Shown one piece after another: positions 1 to 7,310 of a stretch of DNA of 64,000 nt (positions within the stretch are counted from its first letter, which is position 1; the number at the start of each line of letters is the position of its first letter). The position numbers were made by a program, and so were the translations under genes. The notes beneath the pieces were generated by a model. The model made no database searches, was not told where the DNA came from, and was given only the letters and a program-made list of their open reading frames with translations. This DNA comes from Enterobacter_D sp963521185 (GTDB lineage: Bacteria > Pseudomonadota > Gammaproteobacteria > Enterobacterales > Enterobacteriaceae). The stretch spans positions 62,001-126,000 of the forward strand of contig CAUQTV010000003.1 in NCBI GenBank assembly GCA_963521185.1, written 5' to 3'.

Positions 1-1
1 C

Positions 2-394
2 ACGCTGCCCAGCGATCGGGAAAGTATTTACTGGCTAAATATCAAAGCCATTCCGTCCTCTTCCCCGGACGCTAAAAATGAATTGCTGATCGCCGTGAAA
101 AGTAAAATGAAATTAATTTACCGCCCGCCGGGATTAAAAGGTGACCCGTTGCTGGCGTACCAGAAATTACAGTTCACGCGCAAAGGGGGAGTGTTAATAG
201 TCCATAACCCCACGCCATTTAGCGTTTCGCTGTATGACGTAAAAATCAATGGGAAACCGTTAGCAAAATCTCCAACGGCGTTGCCCTTCCAGAGCGTGTC
301 GCTGCCGGTGGCGGTGAACGCAGGGGGTGAAATATCGTGGCGTGCGATTAATGATTTTGGAGGTGTGACGGTTGAACAAAAAACGAAAACGTAG
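2..394 (+). CDS. Periplasmic fimbrial chaperone, 3' part (PapD/FimC family)
   Basis: The reading frame is open from the window edge to the TAG at 392-394, so the 5' part lies outside. The first residues visible (LPSDRESIYWLNIKAIP) are the hallmark stretch of the first immunoglobulin-like domain of pilus chaperones, whose strands donate to fimbrial subunits. The conserved lysine region before the second domain follows (KSKMKLIYRP). The protein would hold fimbrial subunits in the periplasm by donor-strand complementation and pass them to the usher encoded 27 bases downstream. The major pilin gene is not in view and presumably lies upstream. The family is certain; the type of fimbria is not. Confidence 0.9.
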   Translation, partial: TLPSDRESIYWLNIKAIPSSSPDAKNELLIAVKSKMKLIYRPPGLKGDPLLAYQKLQFTRKGGVLIVHNPTPFSVSLYDVKINGKPLAKSPTALPFQSVSLPVAVNAGGEISWRAINDFGGVTVEQKTKT

Positions 395-421
395 GTTTCC
401 TACCCATGCAGGTCAAATAAC

Positions 422-2938
422 ATGTTTCAGTTCAGCACAATTCAGTTCAACAGAACGTCAAGGATGTACCGGTTAACACCTCGCGCGATCTTTTTACTTC
501 TTATTGCCGATCTTTCTACCGCTCGGGCTGACGATTATTTTTCGCCGGACTTTATTGAAATGCAGGGCAATATTCCCCGCGATATTGATATTTCGCGTTT
601 TAGCCAGCGTAACGGTCAGGCCCCCGGTATGTATCACGTCGATGTTTATCTTAATGGTCAGTTTGTCGAGGCGCGGGATATTCCCTTTGCCAGCGGCGAC
701 CATGGATTAACCCCGACTCTCACCCGTGATGACGTCATTAAATGGGGCGTGAAACCGAATGCGCAGCCGGCGTGGATGGCGCTTGCCGGCAATGCGACAG
801 TGGTGGATCTCGGCACGTTGCTGCCGGGAAGCCAGACGGAATTTGAGTTCGACGGTATGCGGCTCAACGTTTCTGTTCCGCAGGAGTATCTGGCGCGCAA
901 TCCGCAGGGTGCGGTCTCCCCCGCGCAGTGGGACGACGGACTGAACATGCTGTTTATGAACTATGCGTTTTCCGCCGCCGACAGTCAGGATCACGGCAAC
1001 GGGCGCACCGACAGCTACCTGAACCTGCGCAGCGGTATCAACGTCGGTCCGTGGCGCGTGCGCAACTACTCGACCTGGAACCACACGGACCAGGGTAACC
1101 GATGGAATTCGCTCAGCACGTCGCTTGAGCGCGACATCAAAGCGCTGAAAAGCCAGTTCAGCGCGGGTGACAGCTACACCCCGTCGGGGGTGTTCGACAG
1201 CGTAAACCTGCGCGGCCTCCAGCTGTGGTCTGACGACGCCATGCTGCCGGAAAGCCAGCGCGGATTCGCGCCGGTGGTACGCGGCATTGCCCGCTCGAAC
1301 GCGCAGGTGACCATCCGCCAGGGCGGCAATATCATCTGGCAGTCCTACGTGCCGCCGGGACCCTTTGTGATTGACGATCTTTATCCCACCGCCGCCAGCG
1401 GCGATCTGGAGGTGAGCGTGCGTGAAGCCGACGGCACGCTGCATCAGTTTGTGCAGCCGTTTTCCGCCGTGCCGATCATGCAGCGCGAAGGACAGCTGAA
1501 ATATGCCTTCGCCGCGGGCGAATATCGCGCTACCAGCAGCAAAGACAAAACGCCAGAATTCATGCTGGCGACGCTGGGCTACGGTTTGCCGTGGGAGAGC
1601 ACGCTCTACGGCGGCACGCTGATCTCTGCGGACTATCTGTCGGGTGCGATCGGCATCGGTAAAGGGTTTGGCGATTTCGGCTCGCTCTCATTTGACAGCA
1701 CCTTTGCCCGCACGCAGTTGCCCGGCGGTCGCGACGAAGGCCTGTCATTTCGCGCGCAGTATGCCAAAGACCTGGCGCTCACCGGCACCGCCTTCACGCT
1801 GATGGGCTATCGCTACTCCACGTCGGGATTCCGTGATTTCCAGGAGGCCAATGGCGATGTCAATGCGCATCGCCAGGGGCTAAATGACGTTCCGGACGAT
1901 AACGCCTGGCGCTACCTGCGTAACAAACGCAGCAAAGCGCAAATGAACATCAACCAGCGCCTGGGCGACTGGGGCAACCTGAATCTCTCGGCGTGGCAGC
2001 AGAGCTACTGGGGCGGCAGCACCGAACGCAGCCTGAACCTGGGCTTTAACACCAGCATCAACGGCATTAACTATGGGCTGAACTACAGCGACTCGCGCGG
2101 TCCATGGCACAGCGGCAACGATCGCATTGTGTCGCTGATGGTCCAGATCCCGCTCTCGCGCTTTCTACCGAACAGCTGGATGAACCTCTCCGGCAACGTT
2201 AACCGCAACGGCGATACCGCCTCGCAGGTGGGCATGTCCGGCAGCGCACTGGCCGACAGGAACCTGAGCTGGAACGTGCAGCAGGGCTATGACAGCCGGG
2301 GCACAGGCGTCACCGGCAACGCGTCGATGGACTACAAAGCGCGCTACGGCGAGTACCAGATGAGTTACAGCACCGCGCGCGACGCTCGCCAGCTTTCGCT
2401 GGGGGCAATGGGCGGCGTGGTGGTGCATCCGTACGGCGTGGCGCTCACACAGCCCCTTGGCGAGACCATGGCGCTGGTGAAGGCGGATAACGCCGCGGGC
2501 GTCAGCGTTGCCAACAACGCCGGAATTTATACCGATGCGAAGGGCTTTGCGGTAGTGCCGTATGTGACGCCCTATCGCCAGAATCACCTGACGCTTGACA
2601 CCGCGACGCTCGGCAAAAATACCGATCTGCAAAGCGACACACGCACCGTCATACCGACCAAAGGTGCGCTGGCGCTCGCCGATTACCCCACCGTGACCGG
2701 TTACAAACTGATGCTAACGCTCACCGGCAGCGATGTTCCCTTTGGCGCGACCGCCAGCATCAATGACCGCGACCATGCGCAGGAAGGGATCGTGGACGAT
2801 CGCAAGCGCGTCTGGCTCAGCGGCGCGCCACAAGCGGGCACCGTGACCGTGCGCTGGGCGGGCGGCGAATGCACCGCGAGCTGGCGTATCACGCAGCCGT
2901 CCGACAACGTCCACACCTTAACCGCCCCGTGCCGTTAA
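422..2938 (+). CDS. Outer-membrane fimbrial usher (FimD/PapC family)
   Basis: 838 codons, the usual size for an usher. The protein begins with a hydrophobic signal segment that probably ends at ARA before DDYF. An N-terminal chaperone-binding domain follows (FIEMQGNIPRDIDISRF). The middle is a long beta-barrel region with aromatic strand ends and a plug, and the last 200 residues are C-terminal domains. It forms the outer-membrane pore through which chaperone-subunit complexes are polymerised and secreted. The start at 422 gives an unusually long leader before the hydrophobic core. ATG 464 (MYRLTP) is an alternative, but only AAGG directly abutting it could serve as a ribosome site. The gene lies between chaperone and adhesin genes in one operon. 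Confidence 0.95.
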   Translation: MFQFSTIQFNRTSRMYRLTPRAIFLLLIADLSTARADDYFSPDFIEMQGNIPRDIDISRFSQRNGQAPGMYHVDVYLNGQFVEARDIPFASGDHGLTPTLTRDDVIKWGVKPNAQPAWMALAGNATVVDLGTLLPGSQTEFEFDGMRLNVSVPQEYLARNPQGAVSPAQWDDGLNMLFMNYAFSAADSQDHGNGRTDSYLNLRSGINVGPWRVRNYSTWNHTDQGNRWNSLSTSLERDIKALKSQFSAGDSYTPSGVFDSVNLRGLQLWSDDAMLPESQRGFAPVVRGIARSNAQVTIRQGGNIIWQSYVPPGPFVIDDLYPTAASGDLEVSVREADGTLHQFVQPFSAVPIMQREGQLKYAFAAGEYRATSSKDKTPEFMLATLGYGLPWESTLYGGTLISADYLSGAIGIGKGFGDFGSLSFDSTFARTQLPGGRDEGLSFRAQYAKDLALTGTAFTLMGYRYSTSGFRDFQEANGDVNAHRQGLNDVPDDNAWRYLRNKRSKAQMNINQRLGDWGNLNLSAWQQSYWGGSTERSLNLGFNTSINGINYGLNYSDSRGPWHSGNDRIVSLMVQIPLSRFLPNSWMNLSGNVNRNGDTASQVGMSGSALADRNLSWNVQQGYDSRGTGVTGNASMDYKARYGEYQMSYSTARDARQLSLGAMGGVVVHPYGVALTQPLGETMALVKADNAAGVSVANNAGIYTDAKGFAVVPYVTPYRQNHLTLDTATLGKNTDLQSDTRTVIPTKGALALADYPTVTGYKLMLTLTGSDVPFGATASINDRDHAQEGIVDDRKRVWLSGAPQAGTVTVRWAGGECTASWRITQPSDNVHTLTAPCR

Positions 2939-2954
2939 TTGGAGATAAGAGAAA

Positions 2955-3959
2955 ATGTACACACGTTTATTACTGCTGGCGCTGGGCCTGTTTACCGGTT
3001 CCGCGCACGCCTGGAACTGCACAACGTTGCAGCCTTCGACCCTTGTTTCGCCGCAGAACGTCACGATTTCGCGGCATTTACCCGTTGGATCGCTTATCGG
3101 CACGCAGATTGTTACCCCGCCGGTCGGCGCGTTTAGCTGCATTGATCATGAGGATGGCATCATCGCCAACCAGACCTTCGGCATTCGCGCTTACGGCACC
3201 TTTGATTCGATGCTCAACGGGCGGCGGATCTACAAAACCAGCGTGCCGGGGGTGGGTTATTCCATCAGCGGCATCACCTCACACTGTGCGGGGGGCACCG
3301 GCAGCATTTCCGGGAGCAACACCATCCGCGGCCAGGCGGATACGCTCAAGCTCTGCGAGAGCACAGACGGCATGGTGGCTCCGCTGTTAACGGCGAATCT
3401 GCTGATCGCTTACTTTAAGATCGCCGCCGAAACAGGATCGGGCACGGTAAGCGGTGGCCCGGTGGGTGCCTTTGTGCTGCTTTCAAACCTGGTGATCATG
3501 CAGGAGCCGGACGCGGTGGTGAGCATCAACCCCTTCACCATCACCACGCCCGCCTGCACGCTGACCACCACCACGATCCCGGTCGATATGAAAGAAGTGC
3601 CTAAAACGCACTTCAACGGTAAAGACTCCACCCCTGGCGACAGCCACACGCGCGCCTTCACGCTGCCGATGAGCTGCAATGCGGGCACGAAGGTCAGTGT
3701 GAAAATGGAAGGGGATATCTTCGATGCGACAAAAGGGGTGATCAATGTCGCCAGCGGCGCGGGCGCGGCCACCGGCGTGGGGATCCAACTGCTCTATAAC
3801 GACAGGCCGATGCCGCTCGGCGCTGACATCCCCGTCGGCGACCTGCCAGCAGGCGGCAGCTTATCCGTGCCGCTGAAAGCGCGCTACTACCAGACCGGAA
3901 ACAGCATCGGCGCAGGCAAAGCGAACGGTATGCTGGCGTTTACAATGACCTATGATTAG
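2955..3959 (+). CDS. Fimbrial tip adhesin (FimH-like two-domain protein)
   Basis: 334 codons, starting 14 bases after a GGAGATAAGAG ribosome site and 16 bases after the usher stop. A clear signal peptide ends at SAHA, with mature WNCTT. Residues of about 20-190 form a putative receptor-binding domain with paired cysteines. From about 195 on there is a pilin domain (TTPACTLTTTTIPVDM) that ends in the subunit signature with a penultimate tyrosine (MTYD). The length, two-domain build and last position in the operon fit a tip adhesin of the FimH type. The receptor cannot be predicted from sequence. No further fimbrial gene follows. Confidence 0.85.
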   Translation: MYTRLLLLALGLFTGSAHAWNCTTLQPSTLVSPQNVTISRHLPVGSLIGTQIVTPPVGAFSCIDHEDGIIANQTFGIRAYGTFDSMLNGRRIYKTSVPGVGYSISGITSHCAGGTGSISGSNTIRGQADTLKLCESTDGMVAPLLTANLLIAYFKIAAETGSGTVSGGPVGAFVLLSNLVIMQEPDAVVSINPFTITTPACTLTTTTIPVDMKEVPKTHFNGKDSTPGDSHTRAFTLPMSCNAGTKVSVKMEGDIFDATKGVINVASGAGAATGVGIQLLYNDRPMPLGADIPVGDLPAGGSLSVPLKARYYQTGNSIGAGKANGMLAFTMTYD

Positions 3960-4058
3960 TGAATGAGCTAGCGCAGGAGGCGACTTGCCCTTGATCCCTC
4001 ATGGCTTTCTCATTCATTACTCGTTTTACGAGCCTTCTCGCAAATCGCTCAAAAAATC

Positions 4059-4078
4059 TACTGGATGTTTGTACAGTA
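4059..4078 (+). promoter_or_regulatory. LexA (SOS) operator in front of the antirepressor gene
   Basis: The 20 bases from 4059 begin TACTG and end CAGTA, with ten bases between the CTG and CAG cores. They match 16 of the 20 positions of the E. coli SOS box. A TATTAT hexamer, a possible -10, begins at 4086. The site lies about 60 bases before the Rha/KilAC gene at 4137, where LexA would block its promoter. The match is seen directly; binding is inferred. Confidence 0.85.
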
Positions 4079-4136
4079 ATTGGTGTATTATTCATACAGC
4101 CCATATGGGTGGTGGCATGAATGAGTGGTGAAGCCA

Positions 4137-4844
4137 ATGATGATTCCAAACGAAAGCCTTAATTCTCTGGAACAATCGGCTGCGATGAGTAGCCGTGAAA
4201 TTGCTGTGCTCACGGGCACAACCCACGGTGAAGTGAAACGGATTATCATGAGCCTGGAGACCGCGCAGTCTCTTTCGCAGCCTGTGAGCGTCGGCCTGTT
4301 TGAGCGCGACGGAGAATCCTATCAGGAGTTTTTCCTCAATAAGCGTGACTCGTTGCTGACGGTGGCGCGGCTGTCTCCTGCCTTCACGGCGCAGGCGCTG
4401 GACCGCTGGCAGGCGCGTGAACAGAGCGTCGGACTGCCTGATTTTACCAATCCGGCCGCCGCTGCGCGCGCGTGGGCGGAGCAGTTTGAGCAGCGCCAAA
4501 AGGCAGAACAGCAGCTGGCGGCTACTGCGCCAAAGGCGGCATTTTTTGACAGCTTTGTGCAGGTCGATGACTCGCTCGGCTTTCGCCAACTGTGCAAAAT
4601 GCTCAAGGCCAAAGAACCCGCGTTTCGTCAGTTTCTGCTGGAGCGCAATATTATGTACCGTGTAAACGGCACGCTGACGCCCCAGCTTTATCATCAGCAG
4701 GCGGGGTATTTTACCGTGCGAGCAGGCATGAGCGAGAACCAGCACGCCTTCTCACAGGCCCGTTTCACCGCCAAGGGCGTCAAATGGGTAGCCAGCCTGT
4801 GGGCCGGTTATCTGGCCTGTCAGCCTAAAGGCGCAGCCGCCTGA
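4137..4844 (+). CDS. Phage-type regulatory protein, Rha plus KilAC (antirepressor)
   Basis: About 235 residues. The N-terminal half (about 15-95) resembles the Rha domain: SSREIAVLTG, then FFLNKRDSLLTVARLSPAFTAQALDRWQ. The C-terminal half (about 135-225) resembles KilAC, the C-terminal domain of phage antirepressors (DSLGFRQLCKMLKAKEPAFRQFL, with YHQQAGYFTVR). Such proteins usually inactivate phage repressors. No other phage gene lies nearby, so it is an orphan. A strong LexA box lies upstream, implying induction by DNA damage. ATG 4137 and ATG 4140 are adjacent, and a GTG at 4125 would add four residues; none has a strong ribosome site. The family is fairly sure; the target is unknown. Confidence 0.8.
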   Translation: MMIPNESLNSLEQSAAMSSREIAVLTGTTHGEVKRIIMSLETAQSLSQPVSVGLFERDGESYQEFFLNKRDSLLTVARLSPAFTAQALDRWQAREQSVGLPDFTNPAAAARAWAEQFEQRQKAEQQLAATAPKAAFFDSFVQVDDSLGFRQLCKMLKAKEPAFRQFLLERNIMYRVNGTLTPQLYHQQAGYFTVRAGMSENQHAFSQARFTAKGVKWVASLWAGYLACQPKGAAA

Positions 4845-4852
4845 TAAAACGA

Positions 4853-4874
4853 CCCGGCGACATCCGCCGCCGGG
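4853..4874. terminator. Hairpin after the antirepressor gene
   Basis: Perfect 7-bp arms CCCGGCG and CGCCGGG enclose an 8-base loop, starting 9 bases after the stop codon. There is no U-run after it, so it may be a weak terminator or an RNA-stabilising hairpin. Confidence 0.5.
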
Positions 4875-4947
4875 CTAAAGGCCTTTGAGATGTGACTATT
4901 CTGTACGTTCTTCATAAGTAGAAAGGGTATTCTAGCCCCTCCGGAAT

Positions 4948-5442
4948 TTAGGCTACAGTATCTAATATTTCTGACAAGAAATCTGTAAAACTAGAGAATG
5001 ATCCAAAGACATTTTCTGTGCCTACGTTGTCTCTAATTTCAAATAAATTAGTTTTGGTATCATAAGTGAACAAAGAAATACTATTTTCTCCAATGACTAA
5101 GCGTTTCGATAAGTCAGGGTCTATATAATCATCATTATTTCTATAAAATTCATTCAATACAAATAAGTTTTTAACTAATGGTTCTGGTACAGACAAGCTG
5201 TAAAGGGTGAGTCCATCATATTCGAAACCATCCATTGCCTCTAAGAATGATACATAATCGGGTTGATTAACAAATAATATGCACAGCTCATCTGCTAAAT
5301 CTTCCAATATAGGTGAAGTGTTACTTTTTGATTTTTTTTGTGTTATGCTTTCTATAAATGAACTTTTGATAGGATCTTGAATGGGGTATTCCCATTTAAT
5401 CATTTCATCTTTTAAGTTATCCAGCATGTTATGAATTTTCAT
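4948..5442 (-). CDS. Probable immunity protein, SMI1/KNR4-like
   Basis: 164 codons, AT-rich compared with the core genes. The sequence is acidic and soluble without a signal peptide. It ends in a pattern common in SMI1/KNR4-type immunity proteins (IGENSISLFTYDTKTNLFEIRD, then a phenylalanine-rich helix FGSFSSFTDFLSEIL). It starts 16 bases after the stop of the HNH toxin gene, in the same direction, the usual toxin-immunity order. The likely role is to bind and neutralise the neighbouring nuclease in the cytoplasm. The assignment rests mainly on position and the C-terminal pattern, because family sequences vary widely. Confidence 0.7.
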   Translation of the reverse strand: MKIHNMLDNLKDEMIKWEYPIQDPIKSSFIESITQKKSKSNTSPILEDLADELCILFVNQPDYVSFLEAMDGFEYDGLTLYSLSVPEPLVKNLFVLNEFYRNNDDYIDPDLSKRLVIGENSISLFTYDTKTNLFEIRDNVGTENVFGSFSSFTDFLSEILDTVA

Positions 5443-5458
5443 TTTTATGCAATCCTAT

Positions 5459-6604
5459 TTATTTAAGTGGATAAATTGATCCAGATGGAATAGCCCATGG
5501 TGTAATCTTGCTTTCACCGGGTAACATACTTTTAGTTGCTGCTCTTTGCATGTTAGTGAATACCTTATGATATGGCTCTTTTTCTATTAATACTAGATTC
5601 TCAATAGCATTAGTACCACTATCATCTAAAGGTAACTTGTGATGAATATCCCAACCATCTGGGGACTTTCCATTGCTCATCCTCAACAATTGTGATGGAT
5701 TGAATGTGTTTGCTGCTTCTGGTGTTCCAGCTATATCTTTAAGAAATTTTTTTCTGACAGTGCTATCAAATTCTTTTCTCAGTATTGCCGCATCAGATGG
5801 ATTTCTTTTAATGTAATCAATATCTTTTATCGTAATGCCGCTGATTACTTTTGATTCGCCTCGTAACTTGCCTAAATAGCTATTTATCTCGGCGTATGCA
5901 CCCGAATCAGGTCTTTTAGCTAACAGGAGTGAAGCCGCAGCGATTGCAGCACCTGCTGTTTTTTCATTTAATACCTGGTCATAACCCTGAATAGCTACAC
6001 CGCCTAATTGTTCTGCTGTTTTCCTGAATTCTTCGACGTTTCCGTTATAAACACCGCCAGCGGCGAGTAAACGTCCTGCTGTTTTGCTATTGATAGTTTT
6101 AGCTGCTTGAGCATGTGGTAGAGGGGCATCTGAATATTGCATTTTCTGTGTCGGTGCTGGATTCCTTCCCTGATGGCTATCTAAGCACTTTCGGTAAGCA
6201 TCCCTAACTTTCATTTCAAACCATTCATGCCAATGATCCATAAAACAGTCATAGATGAGTTCTCCATTCTCATTAAAATAGAATGGATTGTTATGGTAAT
6301 CCCAATATTCAGATTCATCTATTCCGATGAACCAACCAATATCTAAATTATGCTCTGTATAATCATAAGCGCCGTCATACATGCCATTACGTTTACGATC
6401 ATATTTTGCTGAAAAGGGGGTGATAAATCCGCGCTTCCTCTTTGGCATCTGTTGAAGGCTAAAGTAAGAGTAGTTGTCAGTATCAAGATCGTAGTAGACC
6501 CTTGCTCTTTCGAAAGCTACCGCTGGTCTTAGTATGTACTGGAAATCGTCGGGGCTAAGTTCTCTTTCTGCATCCCATATCATTAATAATCTGAAATTGC
6601 GCAT
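5459..6604 (-). CDS. HNH-nuclease toxin of polymorphic-toxin type
   Basis: 381 codons, low GC. The last 60 residues hold an HNH-like core: a GWDIHHKLPLDDSGTN block with adjacent histidines, then ENLVLI, then YHKVF. This arrangement is found at the C-terminus of Rhs and type VI secretion nuclease effectors. Residues of about 170-240 (alanine-rich, KTAGRLLAAGG) look like a linker or pretoxin segment. The first 150 residues, rich in tyrosine, tryptophan and aspartate, match no family I recognise. There is no signal peptide. A GAGGG ribosome site precedes the ATG, and an immunity-like gene follows. No Rhs, VgrG, Hcp or two-partner secretion gene is nearby, so the delivery route is unknown. It would cut DNA in competitor cells. 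Confidence 0.75.
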   Translation of the reverse strand: MRNFRLLMIWDAERELSPDDFQYILRPAVAFERARVYYDLDTDNYSYFSLQQMPKRKRGFITPFSAKYDRKRNGMYDGAYDYTEHNLDIGWFIGIDESEYWDYHNNPFYFNENGELIYDCFMDHWHEWFEMKVRDAYRKCLDSHQGRNPAPTQKMQYSDAPLPHAQAAKTINSKTAGRLLAAGGVYNGNVEEFRKTAEQLGGVAIQGYDQVLNEKTAGAAIAAASLLLAKRPDSGAYAEINSYLGKLRGESKVISGITIKDIDYIKRNPSDAAILRKEFDSTVRKKFLKDIAGTPEAANTFNPSQLLRMSNGKSPDGWDIHHKLPLDDSGTNAIENLVLIEKEPYHKVFTNMQRAATKSMLPGESKITPWAIPSGSIYPLK

Positions 6605-6631
6605 GTAGATCCCTCACATTGCTAAGGGGTT

Positions 6632-6659
6632 ATGTTAGCATTGCTCTCCATACGGTCAA
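6632..6659 (-). promoter_or_regulatory. Probable promoter of the HNH toxin gene
   Basis: Read on the minus strand, TTGACC (6659-6654) is separated by 16 bases from TAACAT (6637-6632), about 28 bases before the toxin start. The pair is a reasonable sigma-70 match. Farther upstream the DNA stays AT-rich to about 6720. Confidence 0.5.
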
Positions 6660-6862
6660 TTATTTAGATTATGAATGATTGTGCTTTAAATATTTTCTAA
6701 CTGTATACATAACGCTGGCGCAAGCTAAATAGCTGCGCCTGATACCGCTACACTTTCGCCAAACCGTACTTTCTTCCGGGAAACGGGCTGGCGGTTTCCA
6801 TAAAATGGCGAACTTTTTTCAACAGTTGCCACATTAAACGGCACTGATGGTTACGGGTTATT

Positions 6863-7111
6863 TTACTGTGCCAGCAGGCCTGCTTTTTTCAGCATGGCGC
6901 GCAGCAGCACCGTTGTGCCTGCGGTGACGTGACCGACACCAGAAACACTCTCTCTGTGTGAATAATCCAGCGCTTGAGCCGCGCGGCGAACCGCATCTTT
7001 GCACTCCGCATGGTAGGGTGCGGCAGGGTAGTGCGTTATCTGCTCAAACTTCACGCCGGGGCCAGTGTCATGCTGTATCTGTCGAATATAGGCCTTAAGC
7101 GCCGAATTCAT
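6863..7111 (-). pseudogene. Remnant of a Zn-dependent amidohydrolase (HyuC/AllC-type)
   Basis: The 82 codons resemble only one internal part of the M20-family N-carbamoyl amino acid/beta-ureidopropionate/allantoate amidohydrolases: PYHAECKDAVRRAAQALDYSHRESVSGVGH. In intact enzymes the equivalent block ends in SGAGHDA with a metal-ligand histidine. Here the aspartate is gone and the sequence then runs into unrelated residues and a stop. Everything before and after this block in a protein of about 410 residues is missing. It lies directly downstream of hydA. The enzyme removing the carbamoyl group would be the natural third step after HydA, so this is probably the decayed end of that gene. No function is expected. 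Confidence 0.65.
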
Positions 7112-7310
7112 GTTATCTGTCTCTTTATCTCATGGCTCGATCGTCGAGGATCGGCTCCTGCTCAGGGGGAACCTCAAATCCGTGCTAACCGTCCCGGTAT
7201 AACCACTTCTGAGACGCTCGTCTTTGACGCGCTTACCTTTAGTATCGGCAGCGGTACAGGCAACCTACAGTAAAAAATGCCCGCGAACCCGCACGCACTG
7301 CGCAGCAACA

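Noticed and set aside
4853..4874. Prophage attachment site next to the antirepressor gene
   Set aside because: The palindrome is a simple hairpin. No matching copy was found on the far side of the toxin pair, and no integrase or tRNA gene is present.
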